Assembly: GCA_030446305.1 (NCBI GenBank)
Contig: JASUSA010000013.1
Location: forward strand, 1 to 60,628
DNA: 60,628 bases
DNA from: Clostridiales bacterium
Lineage (GTDB): Bacteria; Bacillota; Clostridia; Peptostreptococcales; Acidaminobacteraceae
Reading direction: 5' to 3'
Shown here: piece by piece, positions 1 through 7,282 of the stretch
Layout of the letters: every line of letters begins with the position of its first letter
Position numbering within the stretch: position 1 is the first letter of the stretch
Made by a program: the position numbers and the translations under genes
Notes under the pieces: model-generated
Database searches by the model: none
What the model was told of the DNA's origin: nothing
What the model saw: the letters and a program-made list of their open reading frames with translations, nothing else

Positions 1-6
1 ACAAAC

Positions 7-453
7 TCACAGCACGAAATCAAGCGGCTCTTCACGAACGTCGAAGTATACAATTTTTGAAATATTGCCGTCATTAACATAGAAGCGAATGCCTGGCGCT
101 TCAAAAATTACATTGTAACGCGTTCGAATAATGGCATTGACCTTTTGACTCAGCGTATAGACTTCAGCAGGTGTTTGTACAAGTCTGCTGAGATTCAGCC
201 GCCGATCAAATATTGCCCTTTGAAATAGTGCGATGTTGACAGCTTCCCAGTCCTTTGGCACTTGGCTGCGCTTTAATCGATTGCACTGCTTACAGCAGCA
301 CACCAAATTAAAGACCTCTGTCGACCCGCCCATACTCTTTGGGTAATAATGATCCAGTGTCATCTTATTGCGTTTTACCGGCTTGCCGCAGATAAAACAA
401 ATACCTAAATCCCTTTCGTATACATACTTCTTTTCAATTTCCTTTGCACGCAA
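7..453 (-). CDS. HNH family endonuclease-like protein
   Basis: Small (148 aa) HNH-fold protein. It shows a zinc-ribbon CxxC pair at residues 19/22 and a second at 54/57, framing the DH of the HNH core at 34-35 and Asn at 49 and 58, the usual layout of stand-alone HNH nucleases. Residues after about 75 match no domain I recognise. The start is a TTG preceded by a good GGGTGG ribosome site about 7 bases upstream; an ATG five bases further up is out of frame. The family cuts or nicks DNA, but many stand-alone members have no known role. It has no mobile-element neighbours here, so a house-keeping or defence role cannot be assigned. Confidence 0.82.
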   Translation of the reverse strand: MRAKEIEKKYVYERDLGICFICGKPVKRNKMTLDHYYPKSMGGSTEVFNLVCCCKQCNRLKRSQVPKDWEAVNIALFQRAIFDRRLNLSRLVQTPAEVYTLSQKVNAIIRTRYNVIFEAPGIRFYVNDGNISKIVYFDVREEPLDFVL

Positions 454-538
454 AACATCGCCACCCCCAGTATCTCTCTTTTTGCGTACGACCTGTTAAC
501 CCAAACAAACCGATTTTGTTGCTGATCGGCATCCCTCC

Positions 539-802
539 CTAGGATGAAAGACCAAAAACAGTTTTAAATCGCGGTTCATCTCTTCGAAGTGCCTTTAAAT
601 CGTCACATCCCCCAATGAATGCGTCGTCTACGAAGATTTGCGGCACCGTACCAGAACCTGTTTTTGCCTTAAGTGACATCAGTACATCTCTTTGACCGTC
701 AATACAGTATTCTTCATAGGCAATGCCCTCTCTGTCTAACAGCATTTTTGCCTGAATACAATATGGGCAAAACGCCCACGTATACACCTTTATTGATTTC
801 AT
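539..802 (-). CDS. Glutaredoxin-like thiol-disulfide oxidoreductase
   Basis: 87 aa, the normal length of a class I glutaredoxin. The redox motif CPYC lies at residues 12-15 after the first beta strand, the cis-proline TVP near residue 52, and the GGCDDL substrate-binding turn near residue 65. It should reduce protein disulfides or glutathione/low-molecular-thiol mixed disulfides in the cytoplasm. The ATG follows an AGAGGT ribosome site. Glutathione is uncommon in Clostridia, so the electron donor is uncertain; thioredoxin reductase is possible. It appears monocistronic, since the 600 bases upstream contain no gene. Confidence 0.88.
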   Translation of the reverse strand: MKSIKVYTWAFCPYCIQAKMLLDREGIAYEEYCIDGQRDVLMSLKAKTGSGTVPQIFVDDAFIGGCDDLKALRRDEPRFKTVFGLSS

Positions 803-1435
803 TCACTACCTCTTTTCTATATCTTTTACATTTTACCATATTTCGGTAAGTGATACATCGTAAAATTACACCAACATCTTCAAATTTCCAAAGTTTGTCG
901 GCTATTTGATCCGCTACATGTGACATCATAATTTGTTCATCTTTTCTTATTGACTCTTTAACAAGTGATTAATATCCAGTTTACATTTATTCAGTATGAT
1001 AAGTACATAAGCAAAGCCAACCAACGCTTACTTACTTTTAAATAGATAAACCCCTTAAATACGATCCCCCAATCGTATGTTCATAACCCCTTTTGACACG
1101 TCGACCCACGTGTCAAACTCCCCTAAACTCAGGCGCTGTTAACCACAGCGCCATATTTATTTTTTGCATTTAATAAGAAACGGTTATATTCACTGCAATC
1201 CCATCAAGGACACACAATAAACCGTTAATTATACGGTTCACATACACGGCAACATAATATTACCATGGGTACACCTATTAAAAATGGGCATCCAGATAGA
1301 TGCCCAAACATACAACATATTCATAAATCATGCAGCCAATACCGTCTCCACAGTTTCATATCCGCTGCTGCAACAGACGCAGGGTGCAAAAATAACAATA
1401 AAAATCACAATAAAGTAAAAAATACACCGTGTCTT
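803..1435. other. Intergenic region with paired inverted repeats
   Basis: No convincing gene in about 630 bases. It holds two strong hairpins: TTGACACGT/ACGTGTCAA arms at 1094-1102 and 1109-1117, and GGCGCTGT/ACAGCGCC arms at 1133-1140 and 1146-1153, the latter followed by a T-rich run on the plus strand. ACGGTT/AACCGT blocks recur around 1170-1240. Open frames seen here are shadows of neighbouring genes. Confidence 0.6.
1276..1305 (-). terminator. Intrinsic terminator of the CHAD-DUF134 operon
   Basis: Read on the minus strand, GGGCATC and GATGCCC form a 7-bp stem with a 6-base loop, directly followed by ATTTTTAAT. It lies 130 bases past the stop of the DUF134 gene. Confidence 0.75.
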
Positions 1436-1801
1436 TTAATGATCCTGATGAACCCCTCTAATCTGCTGACGCCTGCAGCACCCAGCCTTGCGGCATTCGC
1501 CAAGGCTTTCGCAGATCTTATAGTCGCCGCCTTCAATGGTAATCGTCCTGCCCTCCACCAGCGACTGCGCTATTTTCTTGCGCGCATCGTCATAGATCCG
1601 CTGAAATGTCGAACGGCCAATCTCCATTTTCTTTGCGCTCTCTTCCTGGTTCATGCCCTCGTAGTCCATTAATCGGATACTTTCATACTCCTCTACCGTC
1701 ATCACCAGATTGGCGTTACCCGTATACCCCTGCCCTTTTGGCCCAAATCGGGCATACTTAGGCATTTCACATACAATTTTCCCTTTTCTAGGTCGTGCCA
1801 T
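1436..1801 (-). CDS. DUF134 family helix-turn-helix protein
   Basis: 121 aa. The N-terminal MARPRKGK and following MPKYARFGPKG segment are hallmarks of the DUF134 family; residues about 40-85 form a sigma-70-region-4-like helix-turn-helix (YEGMNQEESAKKM, then GRSTFQRI). The C-terminus is cysteine-rich (GECRKAGCCRR), suggesting metal binding. DUF134 proteins are presumed DNA-binding regulators of unknown target. The gene begins only one base after the stop of the CHAD gene, so the two are co-transcribed; an intrinsic terminator follows. Confidence 0.85.
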   Translation of the reverse strand: MARPRKGKIVCEMPKYARFGPKGQGYTGNANLVMTVEEYESIRLMDYEGMNQEESAKKMEIGRSTFQRIYDDARKKIAQSLVEGRTITIEGGDYKICESLGECRKAGCCRRQQIRGVHQDH

Positions 1802-1802
1802 C

Positions 1803-2702
1803 TCATGCCTCCGATCTTGACATATACTGTGTTAAAAGCCTGCATGCCTCCTCGTATTTGAGGTCGGCCTCTGCTAAAAATGCATCGTGATTTTCAATTA
1901 ATTTTTCCAGCAGTCTAGAGTCATTTAATGCATACTGCCCGATGAACCGCAGGTTGACGCAGACATCGTGCAGACGTCTCGCCACATCCTGAAAATCTTC
2001 CAGCACTGCATTAATTGGGGTGAGCGATTCATCATCCTGCATAAGAATCTGATGTACATAGCGCAATTTCTTGACCAGCGTTCGCTTTTCATGAATATAG
2101 CGCTCCAAATTTTCAGCATTTGACACTTTGTCGACATTGATAAACACCTGAATGACTTCAAAATGCCGCTGCTTTTCCCACACTTCATAAGCGGGCTTGT
2201 GACTGCTGCTCGGCTTTAAGCGCACTTCAAACTGCGCAAAATTAAATGTTTTCATCATTTGTGCATCTGATTTCAGCTTCGCCAAAAGCGGTGCCTTTAA
2301 ATCACTAAGCTTCTCAATGACTTCTGGCAGCATAAAATCGCGATAGCCGTTTTCAAAGACGTCGATTTCTCGAATCAACGATGTATGATCAAAATTTCGT
2401 TTTGAAATAAAATCCAAATCCTTAAAATCACTGTTTCTCAGTACCGGTTTATAAAAATAGATCAATGCCCTGAGGCGTCGAATGGCTTCCCTGTATTCGT
2501 GAATGCTCTGATGATTGTAATCATCCGTCACCATTTGATCAAGATAAAGATCCATTTGCGCCAAGTGATGCTTTATATTCTTGGAAATCTCAACTCCAGG
2601 TTTCACGGCTGCCTCCAATAATCCAATACGCGTTTGGATCATGTTTTGTGTTTTGTCTATTATATCACGGTAGGATATGTCCCACCAACAGTCATCGCAC
2701 AT
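1803..2702 (-). CDS. CHAD domain protein
   Basis: 299 aa, all-helical, with the repeated His/Arg/Lys-rich helices of CHAD domains (for example an HxxR-IRRLRAL stretch near residue 70 and KKLRYVHQ near 212). CHAD domains bind inorganic polyphosphate through such basic surfaces. No CYTH (triphosphatase) domain is fused or adjacent, unlike many CHAD genes. The start is uncertain: the ATG at 2702 has no clear ribosome site, and a TATAAT-like hexamer lies inside the first codons, so the ATG at residue 20 or so may be the true start. It forms a tight pair with the downstream DUF134 gene. Confidence 0.75.
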   Translation of the reverse strand: MCDDCWWDISYRDIIDKTQNMIQTRIGLLEAAVKPGVEISKNIKHHLAQMDLYLDQMVTDDYNHQSIHEYREAIRRLRALIYFYKPVLRNSDFKDLDFISKRNFDHTSLIREIDVFENGYRDFMLPEVIEKLSDLKAPLLAKLKSDAQMMKTFNFAQFEVRLKPSSSHKPAYEVWEKQRHFEVIQVFINVDKVSNAENLERYIHEKRTLVKKLRYVHQILMQDDESLTPINAVLEDFQDVARRLHDVCVNLRFIGQYALNDSRLLEKLIENHDAFLAEADLKYEEACRLLTQYMSRSEA

Positions 2703-2802
2703 TTTTTCACATAAATTATTGGCAAAAGACCATTATTATCTGAATTTAACGAAAACTTACCCTTAACCATCTATCAAATCACCACCGCATTTGATTCTTT
2801 TA

Positions 2803-3762
2803 TCACACCGGCATCGAATCGTCTTCTAAATACTTCACTTTCAACGCTAAGAAAATTTCTAAATCATTTATAAGCTGAAACAGCGATGCATAGTTTTCAA
2901 AAATCAGCAACTCCTTCGGCAGCTCCTTATTCATAAAGTCCTCCCGAAGCTCAGAGAGCTCTGTCAAAAGAAAGCTGGCATCATTGGTGGGCGTAAACTG
3001 ATGTGCGGCTTTGTGTATAAATTCACCCATGGCCTTTGCTTCCCGCTGTGTCACGAAGATGCGCTCAAAGTGCTTCTGCATGTAGAGCATCCAATAAAAT
3101 TGGTCAAGCCGCATTTGGAAGTAGGCAACATAATCCTGATGTTTTGAAAAAATAAAGTTTTCCTGTGCCTTTGACGCCTTTTTCTTTGCTTTTTTAATGC
3201 GTCTTTCAAGCGCCTTAAATGATTCAAAATCCGTCCCGGCATTGCGATCCATCTGAATGAGCTTTTCACTCATGTTTAAAAAGAATTGCTTCATAGACTC
3301 CTCAATATCCTGCTGTGCCTCAATTAAATCAGGTTCCAGACTCGGCATGTGAAGATTGAGTAATATCCCTGCACTGATGCCAATGCCCAGCAGCATCATT
3401 TCATTGAGCACATTGGGCATCGTCATCACGCCGTAGCTCAAATAGTGCGTCGCAATAACCGTATTGACGACAATGCCCTCTTTGGCTCTCAGCTTCGTTG
3501 CCACCGGTACGAACGCCAGTAGAAAAATACCCAGAGAGACAATGTTGTAGCCAAACAGATTAAAGGCAATCAGCGATACCACCAGTCCGATAATCGCCGT
3601 GTAAAATCGTTTCCAAGCAACTGAAAACGTCTGCTTTTGTGTATCCAGCAAACTGAGCATCGCAATGACACTCGCCGCCGTTGCAAAATTTAAGTGCAGC
3701 ATCTGCGCAATCCAAGCAGCGCCGACGGCTGCAACGACATTTTTTAACGTCCTAATCACCAT
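2803..3762 (-). CDS. Aromatic acid exporter / FUSC-like membrane protein (DUF939)
   Basis: 319 aa. The first about 145 residues hold five to six hydrophobic helices typical of the aromatic acid exporter family ArAE_1 (DUF939); the rest is a soluble, basic, coiled-coil-like cytoplasmic domain (RRIKKAKKKASKAQ near residue 190) matching the ArAE_1 C-terminal domain. Presumed role is efflux of organic acids or similar compounds; no substrate can be read from sequence. The ATG has an AGGGAGG ribosome site. It may lead the CHAD-DUF134 pair (100-bp gap) or be separate. Confidence 0.8.
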   Translation of the reverse strand: MVIRTLKNVVAAVGAAWIAQMLHLNFATAASVIAMLSLLDTQKQTFSVAWKRFYTAIIGLVVSLIAFNLFGYNIVSLGIFLLAFVPVATKLRAKEGIVVNTVIATHYLSYGVMTMPNVLNEMMLLGIGISAGILLNLHMPSLEPDLIEAQQDIEESMKQFFLNMSEKLIQMDRNAGTDFESFKALERRIKKAKKKASKAQENFIFSKHQDYVAYFQMRLDQFYWMLYMQKHFERIFVTQREAKAMGEFIHKAAHQFTPTNDASFLLTELSELREDFMNKELPKELLIFENYASLFQLINDLEIFLALKVKYLEDDSMPV

Positions 3763-4004
3763 AACGCCTCCCTTTGATTGCTTCTATTGTTAAAGCATGG
3801 GACCATGCTTTTCGATAACCTTGATGATTATGTATACCCCTTTAATATTCAATTTACGCATCGAAGCGCATTCGTCAGATGAGGACACCTGTTCCAAACC
3901 GCTATCATTTTCGACATTTGTATTTCATTTGTATTTTCGATAGTATCATCGTCAGTGCTATCATTCGCATCATAATCGTTATACTGGCATCAACCGCGTT
4001 AGTG

Positions 4005-4076
4005 TCATCATTCGCATTTGCATCATCTTCGACATTCGCGTCATCTTCGACATTCGCGTCATCTTCGGCATCACTA
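4005..4076. repeat. 18-bp tandem repeat, four units
   Basis: Four 18-base units start at 4005, 4023, 4041 and 4059, of the form TCATCTTCGACATTCGCG. Units 2 and 3 are identical; units 1 and 4 diverge. The array sits in the 424-base divergent spacer between the exporter gene and the AI-2E family gene. A 73-codon plus-strand frame crosses it, but its serine-rich repeat simply reflects the array. Confidence 0.85.
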
Positions 4077-4117
4077 CATGACAATATTAAGATTGCATAA
4101 AGACATGTCCCAAGTCA

Positions 4118-4146
4118 TTCCACTTTAGGGAAGGATTCGCTATAAT
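4118..4146 (+). promoter_or_regulatory. Probable sigma-A promoter of the AI-2E family gene
   Basis: A perfect TATAAT at 4141-4146 stands 17 bases after a weak -35 (TTCCAC, 4118-4123), about 40 bases upstream of the start codon. Confidence 0.5.
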
Positions 4147-4186
4147 AGTAAAAAAGACGAAATAAAAAAGACGAAACGAGGCGCTT

Positions 4187-5356
4187 ATGAATCTCCCACG
4201 CAAACAATATATAGAGTACGTCGTCATCTTCTTCATCGTCGCCGCCATTACTTATTGGCTTGGCAGAGATATTGACAGCATCAAATTCGCAATCTCAAAA
4301 TTTTTCACACTACTCACGCCCTTCTTTATTGGCTTTGCCGTTGCCTATATTCTCAATGCACCGGTCAGTGCCCTTGAAAAGCGCCTTAAACTCAAGCGTG
4401 GATGGGCCATCGCCATTATTTACATCGCCTTTATTGCCACCATCAGCAGCGCATTGGTTATCCTCACTCCGATTCTCGGCAACAATATTGCCGGTCTCGT
4501 CAACGACGTTTCGCACTGGGCTGTGGACATTCCAAAATGGGTTCAGCAGTTTGACTTTGGGCCTTATGAAGACGTCATTACCACCCAGATGAGCAAGCTG
4601 ACAGAACTTTTATCGACACTTACCAACAGCCTTTTGAGAAGCATTGTCGATATGCTCTTTACCATTACAACCACGGTGTTTAACATTGTTTTAGGCATTA
4701 TTATTTCCATCTATATGCTTTCGGACAAACAAAAACTTCAGTCTGCATTTCATCAGTTATCCCTGGCTGTTTTAAAGCGCAAGCGCACTGAGCAACTCAT
4801 TTCTTTTTTAAAAGAAGTCAATGTCATCTTCGGTCATTTCTTTACGGGACTGCTGGTTGAAGCCATTATCGTCGGCATTCTCGCCGCCATTGGTCTAGGT
4901 CTTATGGGTGTACGCTATGCGCCAATCCTCGGCTTAATCATATGCCTCACCAACATGATTCCTTATTTTGGCGCCTTTATTGGTGCCGTACCCGCAGTTC
5001 TTGCAACCCTGATGTACGACCCCATTAAAGCCATCTGGGTCGCCGTTTTTATCATCGTTCTTCAGCAAGTTGACGGCAATGTCATCGGCCCGCGCGTCAT
5101 GGGCAATTACATTGGCTTAGAGCCTATTTGGATTATTTTCGCCATTGCTTTCGGCGGCGGATTTGGCGGACTGCTCGGCATGATTCTCGCCATTCCGCTA
5201 GGTGCCGTTGTTAAAATCATCATCACACGACTCGTCACAAAAAATCTACCTGCGGCAATAGATGAACCCGCTCCACCAGATAAACCTGACGCGCCAGACG
5301 AACCCGGCTCAGCTGACAAAGCCAGCCTACCTGACGCGCCATCGGAAAACCGATAA
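4187..5356 (+). CDS. AI-2E family transporter (permease)
   Basis: 389 aa polytopic membrane protein of the AI-2E/TqsA-PerM family. Pairs of N-terminal helices, a central amphipathic region (residues about 110-210) and the conserved C-terminal helices with the GPRVMG and GGGFGGLLGMILAIP motifs are present. Members export or exchange small molecules; some are Na+/H+ antiporters, so an autoinducer-2 role should not be assumed. Start supported by an ACGAGG site. Unusual: the last about 35 residues form a Pro/Asp-rich repetitive tail (DEPAPPDKPDAPDEPG) that looks like in-frame duplication. A bidirectional terminator lies 115 bases downstream. Confidence 0.88.
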   Translation: MNLPRKQYIEYVVIFFIVAAITYWLGRDIDSIKFAISKFFTLLTPFFIGFAVAYILNAPVSALEKRLKLKRGWAIAIIYIAFIATISSALVILTPILGNNIAGLVNDVSHWAVDIPKWVQQFDFGPYEDVITTQMSKLTELLSTLTNSLLRSIVDMLFTITTTVFNIVLGIIISIYMLSDKQKLQSAFHQLSLAVLKRKRTEQLISFLKEVNVIFGHFFTGLLVEAIIVGILAAIGLGLMGVRYAPILGLIICLTNMIPYFGAFIGAVPAVLATLMYDPIKAIWVAVFIIVLQQVDGNVIGPRVMGNYIGLEPIWIIFAIAFGGGFGGLLGMILAIPLGAVVKIIITRLVTKNLPAAIDEPAPPDKPDAPDEPGSADKASLPDAPSENR

Positions 5357-5470
5357 TGGCACTTTTAGACGCATTATTTTAGGCGTAGCTTTTAGCTTTT
5401 ATGCAGACACGCGCCCTCTAAGCGTCACAATCACACCGTTTACAGTCATTGAAAAATTAACACGCATATA

Positions 5471-5521
5471 AAAAGCGGGATCGACTGCATGTGAATACCA
5501 CATGTCATCAATCCCGTTTTT
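5471..5521. terminator. Bidirectional intrinsic terminator
   Basis: Stem with CGGGAT/ATCCCG and inner CATGTG/CACATG arms, flanked by AAAAAG and CGTTTTT. It can end both the plus-strand AI-2E gene and the convergent minus-strand hemolysin III gene. Confidence 0.8.
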
Positions 5522-5551
5522 GATTCATTAGACGATCTATTCATTTATACC

Positions 5552-5627
5552 AGTATGCACTTGCATCATCATGTATGCACTTACATTATTTTGTGTGCAT
5601 TTGCATTATTTTGTGTGCATTTATGCC
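5552..5627. repeat. 20/21-bp imperfect tandem repeat
   Basis: Units starting at 5552, 5573, 5593 and 5613 of the form GTGTGCATTTGCATTATTTT, with a few substitutions and a partial last unit. The array lies in the 310-base convergent spacer between the AI-2E and hemolysin III genes, just past the terminator. Confidence 0.8.
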
Positions 5628-5666
5628 ATCGTTCCGATTGCATCATTTTCTTGAATACGCCTCTCG

Positions 5667-6305
5667 CTACATCATATAATTGTTCACCATGATAAAGTGG
5701 GAGATTGTGCCGAGCAGGATAAACAGATGAAAGATCTCATGAAAGCCAAAGGCACCTATGCGAAGCTTGTCGGACTTGATCGCATAGATAATCGAGCCAA
5801 CCGTATAAAAGACACCGCCGAGGCAAAGCCAAACAAAACCCGGAACGGGCATTGCTTTAAAAATCGGATAAATAAACGCAATACTCAGCCAACCTAAAAA
5901 CAAATACATGCCGGCTGAAAGCCATCTGGGCATATTGATAAAAATAACCTTTGTCACAATGCCGATAATTGCCAAAGACCAAACGGCGATTAGTAGGCCA
6001 TAACCTAATTTTCCCTTAAGCGCCGTTAAACAAATCGGCGTATACGTTCCGGCAATCAGGACGAAAATCATCGCATGATCCAATTTGCGCAGCCTTAAAA
6101 TGATTTCCTTTTTACCGTTAAAACCATGGTAAACGGTTGACGCCGTATAGAGCAGGATCATGCTGACCCCAAAGACGACAACGCCTGTGATCAGACTTGG
6201 ATTGTGCTTTAGAACGGCACGCCATACCATAACAGTCAATCCAAGTGCCGCCAGTATAATGCCTGCAAAATGTGTCCACATATTAATCGGTTCTCTTACG
6301 CGCAT
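5667..6305 (-). CDS. trhA: Hemolysin III / PAQR family membrane protein
   Basis: 212 aa, seven hydrophobic helices. The family signature is clear: EPINMWTHFAG at the start, STVYHGF near residue 55, the LDHAMIFVLIAGTYTP block near residue 75, and the HEIFHLFILLGTISHF block near the C-terminus, whose histidines with the earlier His/Asp form the putative metal site of PAQR proteins. Bacterial members act in membrane-lipid homeostasis; hemolysis is a historical label. Monocistronic by position. Confidence 0.88.
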   Translation of the reverse strand: MRVREPINMWTHFAGIILAALGLTVMVWRAVLKHNPSLITGVVVFGVSMILLYTASTVYHGFNGKKEIILRLRKLDHAMIFVLIAGTYTPICLTALKGKLGYGLLIAVWSLAIIGIVTKVIFINMPRWLSAGMYLFLGWLSIAFIYPIFKAMPVPGFVWLCLGGVFYTVGSIIYAIKSDKLRIGAFGFHEIFHLFILLGTISHFIMVNNYMM

Positions 6306-6676
6306 ATGCCCTCCTCATTATGTCGATTTCTACATCGTTTATTATCGTACTTATTGCTTTATTCATTGCTTTATTTGTTCTTTTTATCACTTCACTTGTT
6401 GTTTTTGCTCATTGTTTTGCATATGGTTTTCTTCTCCTATTGCATCACGCATCCGCAAGGTGAATGTTCATCACACACTAAAATAAATGTAGACACCATC
6501 GCAGCACTTTTACACGCTCTCATAAAACAGCAACGATCAGATTCATAAACCAATGACACTCATGTAGTTTTTAATACTACATCACGTCATACATGCATAT
6601 TATCACTTCTTTTTATTAAATGCAATAGCTATTTTTTAAAAGTATGTTATAATCTGATTAAATAAGGGGGAAGTTT
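6306..6676. other. Divergent spacer, T-rich, with short degenerate repeats
   Basis: About 370 bases without a supportable gene. ATTGCTTTATTC/ATTGCTTTATTT repeats occur around 6353-6376. The plus-strand promoter of the DUF1836 gene lies at its right end. Confidence 0.5.
6645..6653 (+). promoter_or_regulatory. Extended -10 promoter of the DUF1836 gene
   Basis: TGT followed by a perfect TATAAT (6648-6653) gives an extended -10 element; no good -35 is seen. It is 23 bases before the start codon and precedes a GGGGGAA ribosome site. Confidence 0.6.
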
Positions 6677-7186
6677 ATGACACCATACTCTGCGCAACAA
6701 CTGCCGGAAATCACGGATATGCCATCAATCGGACTCTATATGGATCAACTGTTGGAACTCTTGGATCACTATCTCGGCTCACTCAAACGCAGCGATCGAG
6801 ACGTCATCTTTACAAAGACAATGGTTAACAACTATGTCAAAGCCGGTGTCATCACGCCGCCGATCAAGAAAAAATACGCACGCGAAAGCATGATTGAATT
6901 AATGATGGTCTATTATTTTAAACAAATTTTTTCAATTAACGATACCGCTGTACTCGTGGCCTTAATTATGAAAGCACATCAAGGCAATCGAATCGCCGCT
7001 TATGAAACGTTTAAAAACCGCGTCGCTGCTCTAACGATTCAACCCGCATCGCTGCCGACAGACACATCGTATACAGCACTAAAAGACAGTACGCCATTGG
7101 ATGCCGATACCGTTCTTCATTATGCGCTCTCATCCGTCATACAAAAGCAAATGGCTGAATTTTACATGGACGCATTAACCCCCTAA
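6677..7186 (+). CDS. DUF1836 domain protein
   Basis: 169 aa. Residues about 14-115 match the DUF1836 family common in Clostridia and Bacilli: LPEITDMPSIGLYMDQ near the start, the VNNYVKAGVITPPIKKKY segment near residue 55, and a helical REMIE-like activation region. The segment resembles a MerR-like winged helix, so DNA binding is likely, but no target is known. Strong ribosome site (AAGGGGGAA). Its neighbours on both sides are on the other strand, so it is a single-gene unit. Confidence 0.8.
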   Translation: MTPYSAQQLPEITDMPSIGLYMDQLLELLDHYLGSLKRSDRDVIFTKTMVNNYVKAGVITPPIKKKYARESMIELMMVYYFKQIFSINDTAVLVALIMKAHQGNRIAAYETFKNRVAALTIQPASLPTDTSYTALKDSTPLDADTVLHYALSSVIQKQMAEFYMDALTP

Positions 7187-7237
7187 CCGTTCATAACCAC
7201 CCTTTGTTTCTATTAATAGCCATTATGACTTATGCCC

Positions 7238-7276
7238 ATCTGACGAGGTCATCAGACGAGGTCATCACACGCTTTC
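7238..7276. repeat. 13-bp tandem repeat
   Basis: Two near-identical 13-base units, ATCTGACGAGGTC and ATCAGACGAGGTC, followed by a degraded third, just past the stop of the sigma-54 activator gene. Confidence 0.7.
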
Positions 7277-7282
7277 TCACAG

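Noticed and set aside
714-929. 71-codon minus-strand frame across the glutaredoxin start
   Set aside because: It overlaps the glutaredoxin gene in another frame, has no ribosome site and no recognisable domain.
1265-1672. 135-codon plus-strand frame
   Set aside because: It lies opposite the DUF134 gene and crosses its terminator; composition shows no protein family.
4005-4076. CRISPR array
   Set aside because: Units are contiguous without spacers, and no cas genes occur; the same holds for the other tandem arrays.
3879-4100. 73-codon plus-strand frame rich in Ser/Ala repeats
   Set aside because: The repeat is the product of the 18-bp DNA array; there is no ribosome site and the frame ends inside the spacer.
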